From: Hydractinia symbiolongicarpus
Lineage: Eukaryota > Cnidaria > Hydrozoa > Anthoathecata > Hydractiniidae
Length of the DNA stretch: 64,000 nt
Direction: 5' to 3'
Assembly (NCBI RefSeq): GCF_029227915.1
Contig: NC_079884.1
Span: 23,746,001 to 23,810,000, forward strand
The notes under the pieces are model-generated. The model was not told the DNA's origin, made no database searches, and saw only the letters and a list, made by a program, of their open reading frames with translations. This document shows, one piece after another, positions 10,601 to 22,145 of the stretch (position 1 is the first letter of the stretch; every line of letters starts with the position of its first letter). The position numbers were made by a program, and so were the translations under genes.

Positions 10601-13600
10601 TTTCTGGGGCAACTATTCAGAGAAGGTTTTACCAAAAAACATTGATCAATGTTAACAGAAATCCATATTACCAGTAGTATATCATATACTTGCAGAGCCC
10701 CCTTGCCTCATTTTTGTTGACATTAAAAGCATACCATGTTCAAATTTCAACTTCGCGAATTAATAGCAAGCAGTAACCTGTTTGCACAATAATTAAACAT
10801 CTTAAGCCAATCAGGCTGCTTGATTTGATATAATCTCTTATTGCCCGCTCACACATTTAACATGCTCTAACTTCAATATCTTTTATTTAAAAACGAAAAC
10901 ACCATAACACAGTGAAAATATACCTTTACAATTTCCACAACATTGTCGAGGTTTTCCAACGACATCTGCACATGATAATTGTGGACATGAGTGTTTGGGA
11001 CAGACTATATGTAACTCTCCGTCATCTTCCTAAAAGTTAAAAATTAAAACTTAGGATATTTTAGAGGTACAAAAAGAATTTATTGATGCAGTTGCTAAGT
11101 ATAGTAGGACCAGTAAACAAGCAATAAGGCGCTTCGATCTTACTAAAAACAGCTCTTACGCGTCAGAACATTACAATTTTCATTTTCATTATGGCTAACC
11201 ACTACACTTGAAAAAAAACAAAAAAACAAAAAACAAAAAACTATTCATTTGTTAATGTGACATCAAAAGCCTTGAAGTATATTTGTGAATACGATATGAA
11301 GTTCATTGCATTGTTAAAGTCTTATGACCTTTTTTTGGAATGACTTTCTTTGCAATAATTTTCTTTGTTTTGATTTTGCCTTCTAAAGTAGTAATGTTAA
11401 TCGGAATTGTCATACCCTCTTGCAGGTGCATTCCAGGCAGCGGACACGGTTATCACCTGATGGCAGATACATTCTCCATGTGGTAGATTCAGTGAAAACT
11501 GATCCAGATTCGTAACACACTAAAGATAATTTCATGTCATAAATGTAAGGATGAAAGACGAAAGACGGCGGAAAAATGAAACATCGTCAGCAAAAGTTAT
11601 GGATATTTTCAGTTTGTCAAAAACAGCGTAACAAGATATTTACTGGGTCAAACACATAGGCTGCTAACAAGAAGACGTTTCCTAGGTACGTGCTATAAAA
11701 ATGAAAAAGAAGAAATTACCATCTGTTGCTGATTGTTCTTTTACGTCATCTATAAAAGATAAAAATCATACTTCTTTTAAATTTTTAATATAAAATTTGA
11801 TTAAATATAGATACCACCTCCGACATTGTATACTGGAAAGGATGGCCTAATTTTGAAAGTCATCCAAACAATCAGTTATGTGCAGTTTCTCTATACAAGG
11901 CATATGCACTTTGAACTTAAATCCCACAGTTTTTTTAATTATACCAAAAACCTTTTGTATTGTCGCCAGTACAGCCCTTCTCCCCAATTTTGTGGACCTT
12001 TGCTCGTTGTGGTTGAAATTATTCTATAATGCGGACATTGCAGAAGCTGTGACTAGCGGATGTTTGACATTGCTAGCCTTAAAAGCTTTCGTAGCCTACA
12101 GGCTAAAGAATATTGGTTAGGAGATACTGTTTGCTCTTATTCTCAACAAATACCCATAAAACTGCGATATTCATCTAAATATTATGTCCGGGAAAGTAGG
12201 TGTCCTTCATTGTTAGGGATATTGTAAAGTATCTTTTTAGAAAAAATTAAATGCGAATACATGCTAATAAAGTTAAGCATGTTTCAAGAATACCCTCGTA
12301 AAGTTAACTTTATCTGCAGAAGATTATCCTTGCAGCCATATTATATATAATACGTACCTGGACAAACAAGGCAGCAAGTACCCTCCCTTCTTATGGGATT
12401 TAAACATGTGGTTGGCGCACATTGTCGTATAGTGCATATTACATTGCCTTTCTAAAAATAAATAAATAAAAGTTTAACAGAATAGCCGTAAACATTTATA
12501 TGTAGCTAATACCCTACGAGAAGTAATTTGCGCTGGAAAAGATAGAAATTTATGGCAGAAATTACCATCTTACATTCTTGCAAGATGTCTGTGTTATTTT
12601 TTCGATGCTATTCTATTTAAGAAATTTATACGGACATTATCAAATTTACGTAAATGTGGGAATTTCAGAGTTTTATTTGCGGGAATTAATTCTCACGAAT
12701 GACTGACTTTTTCATATTGCGTGATAAGAAATTTACGCCAATTCGCAAAAATTTCTTTTCCGAAGATAAAATTAACTTCAATGAATTTTTAGTGGTTATC
12801 CTGATAATGCTGCCGTATAGAAATCGACCTTTAGCAGCTACCATTCTTTAATGGAAGCGAGTAAAGGTCAACAAAACAAATTTAGAAAATTATCAATTTC
12901 TCACATTGCAATTACATTGCATACATTCTTTAGTAGCATCGAGTGAACTAGCATGTTGTCCCACTTCATTCCATGTCTCGTTGTGTTTACGCTGAATGTT
13001 GTCATGGGAACACGCGCCGTGTAGTAATGCTGGCTTAGATGGTTTTACTTGATCGTTAGAACGCATAGACTGCCGTTGAAGGAATTCTGATAAAAAGAAT
13101 TCTAATGATATACATGTCAAAGATATTATTGATTACACGATTCATTAAGTTACCAATATTTTTTGAACATTTTTCATTTATATTATCTGCGCAAATATTT
13201 TTCTGTTTCACAAAATCTTTTTAAAAACAAATTTTACAGATGTTTTATTGCTTATTTTAGTCATGGCAAGGTCAAGCACGAAAATAAACGTCCTACCTGT
13301 TGGATCACGTCGACGGCAAAGCGTTTTACATATAATTTTATCATTCTAAAAAAATAATATAATATTTAGAAATAAAATGAATTTTATGAGTTTGCGAATT
13401 TAAAAGTTAAACGTCAAAGCATCGTCAAGGGGTAATGAAAGACAAGCCAGAAAACTGATCAGGAAGCAGTCCAATGAAATTTAACGCAATAATATCAAAA
13501 GTAGACAGAAATGGAAAACGGTTAATTGGTAAGAAAATCCTTGTATCTTCTAAATGGGAAACAAAATCAGTTTCACAGTTATAATATAAACAATTCTTAC

Positions 13601-13674
13601 TGAACAATAACAAGCTTTGCAACTCTCTGTCCAGCTCTCCCCATTCTTCTTTCCATTAATGCAAGTTGCTGTTG
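7651..13674 (-). CDS. Secreted multi-vWC protein, chordin-like (5' partial)
   Basis: Ten exons on the minus strand, in order: 13601-13674, 13297-13345, 12905-13086, 12358-12451, 11416-11519, 10924-11029, 9113-9330, 8717-8797 (approximate), 8526-8615 (approximate), 8237-8378, and a terminal piece 7651-7807. All junctions keep frame except 11029/9330, where one exon is missing. Each vWC module is split over two exons: an N-half such as NGESWTESCKACYC or CMQCNC, then a C-half such as CCPVCPG or CCLVCPG. At least four modules result, with a basic Lys/Arg/Asn linker before the last and a unique tail containing EMHSWVLQGD. Chordin-like proteins use such modules outside the cell to bind BMP ligands; that role is inferred from architecture. 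No signal-peptide exon was found. The end at 7651 assumes read-through of AGAGTAAGTAG to TAG; the same bases form a strong donor, so another exon may follow. Confidence 0.75.
9676..10073. mobile_element. Non-autonomous element with 13-bp terminal inverted repeats
   Basis: The ends are CCTACAATCGTGG (9676-9688) and its exact reverse complement (10061-10073). Similarity continues imperfectly inward for roughly a dozen more bases. Length is about 398 bp with no transposase. A perfect 14-base palindrome TGCTGACGTCAGCA lies inside near 9916. A related internal fragment (GATGTCAGCAACAAG) occurs near 30260. Target duplication was not clear. Confidence 0.55.
10262..10340 (-). mobile_element. tRNA-like relic, probable SINE head
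   Basis: On the minus strand, TAGGTCAGTCGGTAAAAGC resembles an A box and GGGCTCAAATCC a B box at tRNA-like spacing. The acceptor stem does not pair convincingly, and it differs from the 4271 family, so this is a tRNA pseudogene or the head of a second SINE type. Confidence 0.4.
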
Positions 13675-16433
13675 CTAAATATAGATTGAAGAACTTGTCA
13701 GTCTGGAGTTTTAATGTGAAAAGCATTTCCATGAAAGGGACCCAGACAGCTAGGCTACTTAATATCTTCTGATTTAATATACATTAGCTACAAAATAAAA
13801 TGTGTCATAAAGGTCACTTCTTTATCTGCACTGTATTTATACAAATAAATAAATAAATAAAATGTGATGTAATTTTCAAGCTGAAAGTAAAATATTAGCA
13901 GGGTGACATTTAAAGTTTACATAACATGCATTGATCATTAATAAAGGGAATATCCAATTTTGGTAGAAAGTAGCCACGGGGATACAATCTGCAACATAAT
14001 TTGATAAATATACTCAATGGTGGAGAATAATAAACAAAGTCTTTGGTGCTTTTACCGTATTTTATCACATTCACAAGGTTAATGAAGATAAACACATTTC
14101 TCTTCCAATGAATTGTCCTAAATAAAAAATGTTAATAACAAAAATGAAAAATATGGCCCAAAATTCAACAATTAATTTTTACGAAACATACAAGCGCATG
14201 ATGTTAATAGTTCTCGGAAGACGGAATATTAAAAGTTCTTTCTCTACTCATGTGCCTCTAACTTTTAATATTTCAAAAGCAAAAAAAAGAACAAAGGAAT
14301 AACAGACAACGAAATTTAACATCGTGTTGTTAACTATAAAAATAATTATATCCACATTCTTTGACAAAATTAGTTGAAAATAACACAAAAGTTGACCATA
14401 AATGACAAGCAAGGCGGTAGAGACAAAATTACTAACATATTTCCCTACCACACAATATTGTGTGATCATAGCAGTATACGTCTAGAATGAAAAATCATAT
14501 AAAAAATCTCATACCAGACATTGTTTAGGGTGTGTCCCATTTTTATAACTATATTATGTTGAAAGTGTTTAAATGCTTTTAGGTATGGTTATGGTTGGGT
14601 ATATAAAAACTAATTTGTAATATCATGCACTGCTTGAATAATTTCATGTTTTCTAAAACCTAAAATAGAACTATATATCTTTATTAACATTTCCGAAAGT
14701 AACAATACAAGGAACGCCACACTTTTAGACCATGTGAAAAATGTAATTAAAAAAATTATTGTGTAACTCCATTGGTTGAAATGTAAGTTATAATCTTTAC
14801 AAGATGAATTTATTTGAAAATATGCATTAGGTTTCCCTAAAATCGGTTTGTTAAATTGTCTTGAATCTGTTAAACTGTTTTTTTACTTACATGAAATTTC
14901 AGGGTGCCATTAATTCGATTTGGAAACGCAATACAATGGAAAGGCATATATCGTGAAGATAATTTATTATCCGTAATTGTAGAAAAAGAAGATGAAGAAA
15001 GGAGGATTTTTTTATTTCGATTTTTATTAATTTCTGTTTTTTGTTTTGATTATGTGTGTAATTGAATAAACATTTCTGAGTGAAAATTTTGTCATGCTTT
15101 CTTTAATGTGAAACTTTTTGAAAAAAGAGAAACAAGATGATTAAGCAAGCCTCTAATGACTTATCAGTGATAGCAGTGCAATCAATCCTCTCTCGACAGT
15201 ATCAATTGCAATGGATGCCCTCCCGGAGTAGCTAATTCCCATCAGCATTAATATGTTTGTCATTGATATGATTGATGACAAATGTTAAAAGTTAAAATGA
15301 TCTGTGATATTAAAACGTCCAGCATAATAATATCTTAAAGAAGGTAATAACATAAGAGAAACGACAAGGCTGACCTACAGGAAAGATGTATCAATTTTCA
15401 ACATTAGGTGTAAATTAATATCATTAATATCGATAAGGAAGTAAATAGGTAGCAGTCACAGAGTTCTGTTGTAGAATATATAACCTTTTTTAAACTCCGA
15501 ACTGTTGTATTCTAATTCATATTACATCAATTATATATTTTTGGAGGATGAAAGGAAATTATCATATATATCAGACTCCGAACTATTTTTTCGACAAACT
15601 CGAAATAGCATGCATTGTTTTTCACTGACAATCTTTCATTTTAGAACCAAGCACTTTCGGATATAAAATTTAATTCTTTTTAATATGACCGTATTATGAT
15701 ATCTTAAAGTTAAGTGGATAACGACTTATGAATTAATAGTAGTAATTCGACCTTGCTGCGGCGTCAATTTTATTATGTGCATGATTTGACGCCGAACTTA
15801 TCCCTATCACAAAACTTTTAAGTAGCTAAAATTATTTTTTAAAAGTTTTACACTTTGAAGTACAGTTTCTTACACTTTAGAGAACAGTTTCTTAAAACAA
15901 CACTGTCTGCTTTTCGAATTTTTGGTTGCCAGGTATATATGTACTAAGTGATTATTATGGTAATTGAAATTATCAGGAATGGAATACAGATCAATTTGTG
16001 AAAGAAAATCCGTCCACAGTGTTTTTTATTTGTAATTTGATTATTTTTAATTCAATTTACCATCAATGGCACGGAAATAGCTCTATTTATCTGCAGAAAC
16101 GTTTGTTATATTCAAACAGTAAAATAAGAATTTTTTTGCACACATCATTAAATTTACATGTAGATACTTTACAACTCGATTTAGCCATAAAAGTTCAGGA
16201 TGTGTGGCTTGCGGGCAATTTGCGTCGTCTGAAAATCAAGTTACATTGAAACAATAGAATGTATTTAGCTAATAAGATTTCTATGCACAAACAATTCTAA
16301 AAAACTTTTTTCTCATATCAGGAACGGAAATCTTTTTTCTACAAAATCTGTTTAACCTTCTTAACATGATAAGGTCACACAAGAAAAGAATTAGCTAAAA
16401 CGTGTTATCTTTGCATATAGGTAAACTGTCATT
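13675..16433. other. Gene-poor stretch upstream of the chordin-like gene
   Basis: The missing 5' exons of the minus-strand chordin-like gene should lie here or further right. One strong minus-strand donor occurs at about 14510 (ATGTCTG then GTATGAG) and would keep phase, but it encodes no signal peptide. Another donor near 14890 follows a short open frame without a good acceptor. A short (AAAT)n run lies near 13845-13860. Nothing else was recognised. Confidence 0.4.
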
Positions 16434-16701
16434 AAAAAGCCGGATTTCCACTTATAAATGATACGCGTATCGTGCCGAAACGAGTTGATCTAATGGACAA
16501 GCTTGATCTTTTGGTGGATATATGTGGACACTTATATTGGATTTTGTGTTGGATTCAACGTTTTTTGTAGCACGCTTATCAACAATTAAACTACCGGAAG
16601 AGTAATTAAGAATATTTATCTTTTGAACCAATCGTTGAAAGTAAAATAATACTTTACGATACGATACGATACGCTGCATTTCTAGGTGTAAATCCGACTT
16701 T
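16434..16701. mobile_element. MITE with roughly 40-bp imperfect inverted ends
   Basis: The left end AAAGCCGGATTTCCACT and the reverse complement of the right end AAAGTCGGATTTACACC match. Similarity continues to a run of CGTATCGT units in both arms. Length is about 268 bp with no coding capacity. The GATAC tandem near 16658-16674 belongs to the right arm. Superfamily was not assigned; target duplication was unclear. Confidence 0.7.
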
Positions 16702-18260
16702 AGTTCAGGTTGGATGAATACAGACTTAAAAAGCTGAATGAAAGTCTAGTAAGAATTTAGATACATAGATGATTGAGAAACGATCAAAAATATATTTAAA
16801 GTTTTTCATAGCTACAGCACACACACTTCAAAAAAACCAACAAGCCCATCAGACTCAGACATTCCTAACCTGTATTTAAACCTGTATCTTTATTTTTTAG
16901 TTATGTTTAACGAAGTAATGATAATTTTTCTAAATTCAAATCTTTCTACACAATTTTACAACTTTTTTTTTATTTGACAGCATAAATTTAGCGTCTACAC
17001 ATTTTTCAGCGTTCTTTCTGCGATTTAAACTAACATAATATTGTGTGGATTTTTTTGCTCCAAAGCTAACCAGTACTGGTGAAAAATATAAGATCATGTA
17101 ATGCTGTCTACTCAGTTTCAGCTTCGCTCTTGTTACCATTGTTACTAAGAGAAAACAACAAAAAGATTCTTACATTTTTTCTTGTATTTAACAAACGATG
17201 ATGCTTCACATAAAAACTTTTCTACACTGATGGGATAGTAAATTAATCTGTAAAAAACTAAAAATACTTTTGACTTTATCATCATTTCAAAAATTATAGC
17301 AAGCCGGTGCATGTTAAATAGTTTCCTAATGTGAATATATATTTAAAAAAACTGTTTTATTCTAAAGTCCGGTTCTTCCTGCAGTTTTCAGTGAAAAGAT
17401 TGCTTTAACCTTCTTTTAAAATTCTTTTGAATTAAATACGAATACACTGCATTGCGATAAGCATGCAAGTTGAAAGAAACAAACGGGATATTAAAAAGGA
17501 GAGAATAATTGTGGAGCAGGAGGTATATTGCAAAACATTCGGAAAAAAGGAACTTCACGTGAAAATTGTTGTCTAATTTAATAACTATTATTCAAATTTC
17601 TCATTCTTGTGACGTCATGACTATATATTGCTATTATAATTAAAACGTGGCCTGTTGGTATAAAACGAACGCACATATGTGTTTTAATTACATCAACATA
17701 TTATTTCAGGGGTAATCAAGGCAAAGTCCTAAATAATCGAGACGAATTTTGAATAAGTTCTGCAGATTCTACACATACATGTACCCTGTATGTCAATTCA
17801 TATTTTCATGTTAAGATATCTCCCCATGGTTTACATTTTTGATGTTTGAAGTCTCTGTTGCTATAACTTGGTAAACCTATTTACAATACAAGGTTTATCG
17901 TGAGGAAAAATGCAAAGGTAACCTCTTTTTATCAACAAACCCTTTGTGTAGTAATAAAATGTGCTAAACACAAGAATGGTTAAAAAGAACCAGGTTACTT
18001 TAATTGAAATACTTGTGATTATTTGGCAAAAAGTTTCATTTAAAATATGCTCTTTATATTTTTATTTTAGTAACTTTCTTTTTAGCCAAAATTACCTAAT
18101 GAAATTCCAGATATCGGTTCACCTTCCTTAAATTACTTTTCTTTGATGTGGCGCAACTTATTTCCTTATATTCTACAGACAATGCATATAACATATTTAA
18201 AACCCTCATCATATTTTACTAATTGGTCCTCAAACCAAAACGTGCAGATTAAATGACATA
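16702..18260. other. Non-coding AT-rich region
   Basis: No gene, RNA gene or defined repeat recognised. Open frames are short and lack motifs. Confidence 0.5.
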
Positions 18261-18783
18261 GTAACCGTTTAGCCGGTCTATAAGGGAAAATTTAGACCGA
18301 GGTCACGATGTATGGACCGAACGCAATGAGGTTTATGCGAGTGACAGAGGTTTATATTGTGCAATATAGACGGACTGAAAGGTTAATAAGACGTAAATTA
18401 CCTCGCTAAATAACCATAAAAAAGTAACTTTAATAAGATCTGTTGTTTGAATAAAGCAAAACAATGAATGAAATCGGATAACTCCTTTATATACTCTAAT
18501 GTTTAAAACACATAAAATGAAACATTCTAAAACAGCATATTATAAACAGTATAATTTGTTTGGTTCATGGAGACTCTTTGCCGTACTCTTCGAATTCAAG
18601 TCGAACATATTCTTTTTTTTAACAAAACCTGGTTTTTACAACCTCGTCACAGGTAAATCTTTAGAAAACAATCCTGGTCTTTACACCCCCCCCCCAAAAA
18701 AAAAAAAATGGCTATGAGTTAATAAATACAATATAAACTGCTTTATCTATCTCTTTCGAGAAATATTACTCTTGGTCATCGTA

Positions 18784-18989
18784 TTTGTTTACATTTATAG
18801 CTACCATTATAATTGCTACAATGTTAAAGGTTATACCATGCTGTATAAAGCCCGTTGTTTAGGCTTTTTAGCCAATCAGTGCTGCGGATTCCCCGCTTAC
18901 ATCAGTTGAAAATAGCTAAAAGTTTAATAAAGCACAATATAACTTATAACCTCATAGCAACCAAAATGGCAGCTATAAATGTAAACAAA
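18784..18989. mobile_element. MITE with long inverted arms (TTTGTTTACATTTATAGCT family)
   Basis: The left arm begins TTTGTTTACATTTATAGCT and the right arm ends with its reverse complement. The match continues imperfectly for about 50 bases. Between them is a CCAATCAG-containing segment (18870-18890). Related pieces occur at about 10800-10850 (CCAATCAG and ATTGCCCGCT), 21995-22145, and 60905-60950 (TGGCAGCT then GTAAACAAAC), so this is a dispersed family. Confidence 0.7.
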
Positions 18990-21252
18990 CAACATTGCCG
19001 GAGAATTTAACATATCTACATACAGGCTCAAAAATTAAGTTACGTTAAATCCAAAATCTTATATCACTTCGGCAAAAAAACCAGCAAGTAATGTTAATAA
19101 TTTTAAATCTACTGCGTTTTTACTATAAACATCCATCAGGACAATGGGCAACAAGCAAAACAGCGTCAAGGTTGTAGGATAGACTCTGCTGACGAAGAAT
19201 GAGCTTTAAGAATCAACAAGCGTTTAAAACATTCTTATACATTGTTTTTTTTTAAATGAAATGAAAAATCATATTGAACTTTTGCTCATATTAATAAAAT
19301 ATAAACTGTTTTATCTAACCCTCGATCACCATATCGACCTCGCAAGTTCGGTCTAAACTTTTGATCTTGCATAAAATCTCTCGGTATATACAGCTAGACA
19401 TCAGCTTATAATGCATTAATTGGACCGATTATAAATAATCAATAAAGTATGGCGAAAAAACCTTCGAAATCACTCCACTGTGAGTTAATTAAAATAGTTT
19501 AAGGTGCTTTCATGTAACAATTTTGCACCCCTTGTTTTGTCAAAAACACACAAAAAAATCATGTTTTAAGTTAGTTTGTTAAAATGCAAGGATGAAGCTT
19601 CTCCCGATTCAAAAGGGTGCCATGTTAATTTTTTGTTTTCAATATCAATCGCTAGCTGTAGTGGAAATTGACTTTCCAAAAATATCGATCGCAAAAAAAA
19701 AAAAATGATCATCGAAGGAAATTTCATTATAACGGTATAATATAATTATAATCAACGGGTTAAACCCAAGCTCTTGTGATACATGTTGCCGACATCAACA
19801 ATTTTCGCTGAGTTAAGGAGGCCTTAATTAGCTCAGACGTGGATTATTTAGTTGTGCGGGCATGCTAAAAATTTGTAAATTTTGAATGCTATTTACCTGG
19901 CCCATTTGACGATTTTGTCCTTCTTTAAGAAATGAACGAAAAAGCTGCTTTTGTCTTAATGACATTTTAGGAAAGGAAGACCCTTCAATAATGTTAAAAA
20001 GCAGAATATTTAGAAAAAATTTTTTTAAGAGAATGATATATATGGAAAGCCCGTTGTCCGATTGGTAACATGAATGTGTAACATGTATCACATGGAGTAA
20101 ACAATTCCATGGCAACCCTTTTTCCACAATCTTGCATTAGTATTAATCGGACAATATTGATACATCGAATTTACATCAGTCACATCTCTTTGTTGATATA
20201 ATTTTCAAATGCCTAGAAAAAAACTTCTGATATTAAGAATTCTAGATTTTAATAAACATTATAATGATACAAAAAATTTAAAAAAAATTCTTAAAATTTC
20301 TCTTTAAGTGTCACCCGTCGAAATCCGTTATATAGGTCCTTGTTAATGTTCACAAAAGTTTACAAAACATCTTAGATTTTTTTGTTTGTGTACATGTTCT
20401 TGTGAATAAAAAAGCAGGACTATATGAGTCGATGTGAGTAAATTGTATCTTCAGATATTAATCAGTGGAAAGAAAGGTTGATTTCGAAATTCCAAACCAC
20501 AAATAATTGAGAAAGCCATTTCTATGCCATTGTTCACAGCGAACTTAGAATTTAGGATGTTAGGTTATTTGACTAGATCCTAAATCTGGCTCCAATTCCC
20601 CCGATTTTCCTAAACGTTTTTGGCCGCCGAGCGGATTGTTCTATAATGCAGACAGTGTGGAAAGTGCAGCTAACGAACTTTCGACGTAGTTTACACCTCT
20701 GTCAAAGTACTGGGAGCAGATGCTGTACATCCATTTGGCGAAATAGCCAAAACCACTATTTCCACAAATATTAAGTATAGGGTTGTGTGTATTATTGAAA
20801 TCCATGTTCGGAAGTACAAAATCCAAAGGGAATTTAATTTATTATTTTATGACTATATCCTCTTTTTTTGTTATTTTTACTCGAACATTCATTTGTTTAA
20901 ATGGATATGTTTCACTTTTATGGTCCGTTGTCTATATTTTCCATTTACACAAGTGGGTGCGCATGTTTGTTGTTCTCATCACAAAATCGAGAGATAACGT
21001 CGCACAGAAATTGGTGTATAGAGAGTCTACAGCCAACACAAACCCCGTTGATCATCTACTAAGATACCAATCACAATGACACTATACAGCAAGAGTACAG
21101 CACACTACATAAGTAGATAACAACAGATCAAAGAAAATAAATAAATCCAATATGCTGCAAATTGAGCCTAAATATGTTTAAATTATTTAGATTCAAATTG
21201 TATTAAATTAAATAGTTTCCCGCCCCCATATGTTAGTTTGTTCGAACACAAT
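18990..21252. other. Non-coding region with repeat fragments
   Basis: A fragment at about 19330-19375 (CTCGCAAGTTCGGTCTAAAC) matches, in reverse orientation, the centre of the palindrome at 21253-21377. A segment near 20590-20680 resembles one near 11980-12060, sharing TTCTATAATGC plus flanking similarity. Open frames around 20640-21080 overlap on both strands and show no known motif. Confidence 0.45.
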
Positions 21253-21377
21253 AATAATCGATTTCTCCGAGCTGTACCTCAAAATATCGCCTGAGGTCTA
21301 AGTGTCGACCGAGCTTGCGAGGTTGGTGCAATGACTCTGGGCGATATTTTTGGTACAGCACGGGATAATCGGTTATT
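21253..21377. mobile_element. Palindromic element, ~125 bp
   Basis: The arms AATAATCGATTTCTCCGAGC.. and ..GGGATAATCGGTTATT pair along about 43 bases with few mismatches, including GCTGTACC and ATATCGCC blocks. The central 40 bases contain GACCGAGCTTGCGAGGT, a sequence shared with 19330-19375 and, more loosely, 18260-18340. It is a short foldback or MITE. Confidence 0.7.
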
Positions 21378-21994
21378 AATGTATTTGTTAACCGACTAAG
21401 TTAGCTAAAAATAAAAATTAAGAATTTTGGTTTAGTGTTCTTATAATAATATCATTAACCAGCACTACTTTCGTTAACACTCGAGGTCAAAATTCGAAAC
21501 AGTCCTGTTTAAAAACAAACGTTCTATGCAGAATTCAAAAGAATAAATTTTTGTAAAAAATAACATTACGATGTTCGACACTTACAGAGTAATATGTAAA
21601 GTTGAATGTAAAACTAAAGTTTAGTTAGTGCGAATAATCAAGCAATTTCTTTAGATATAGCTAGCTAGCCGAGAATAATATGGGCCTCAACAAGTTTTGT
21701 ATTGAATGGGTAACCAAAAAGCTGAAGGAACGAGTCTGGAAATGAGGGGGACGCATTTGTTATAAATTTGCGTCCTGTATTTAGTATTTTCAATAAAACA
21801 TCAGATCATCGTTTTTTTATGGACAATATAGCTAATTAACTACGATGAAGCATCCAGACAAAATGTTGCTGAATCTGGTTAGTTTAACTGTTAAACTTGA
21901 CATTGTTGTTGTTTCTATCCTATGAAATTGGTTTTATCAATAAATGTATTGTAGAAGTTATATAAATAATCATTTCCAATGCTTCTTGAAACTT

Positions 21995-22145
21995 GCTTTT
22001 TCGCGCTTGTTTACATTTTAAGCTGCCATTTTTTTAGACGGCGGGCAATACCGCTACATATAGGCCCATCGTCAAGAGCGCTAAGCCAATCAGAATGCCT
22101 AAAAAACCGTATTGCCCGCTTGTAAAATCCAGACGGTTAGCAAAC
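21995..22145. mobile_element. MITE fragment of the TTTGTTTAC / CCAATCAG family
   Basis: TTGTTTACATTTTAAGCTGCC is followed by an inner inverted pair GCGGGCAATACCG (22040) and CGTATTGCCCGC (22110), with CCAATCAG between. Both match the 18784 element. The right outer arm appears lost. Confidence 0.55.

Larger units (their letters stand above)
9331..10923 (-). other. Intron of the chordin-like gene with mobile-element remnants
   Basis: Phase mismatch between flanking exons (1 into 2) requires an unrecognised exon here. A 16-base segment at 10142-10157 has the needed length class, a good acceptor (TTTTTCTTGCAG) and a weaker donor (GTTTAA); it would add about five residues. The intron also holds a terminal-inverted-repeat element (9676-10073), a tRNA-like relic (about 10262-10340, minus) and a piece of a CCAATCAG-type repeat near 10800. 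Confidence 0.45.

Noticed and set aside
14890-15045. Minus-strand exon for the missing 5' part of the chordin-like gene
   Set aside because: It has a good donor and about 50 open codons, but the phase is wrong for the next exon, there is no acceptor and it has no signal peptide.
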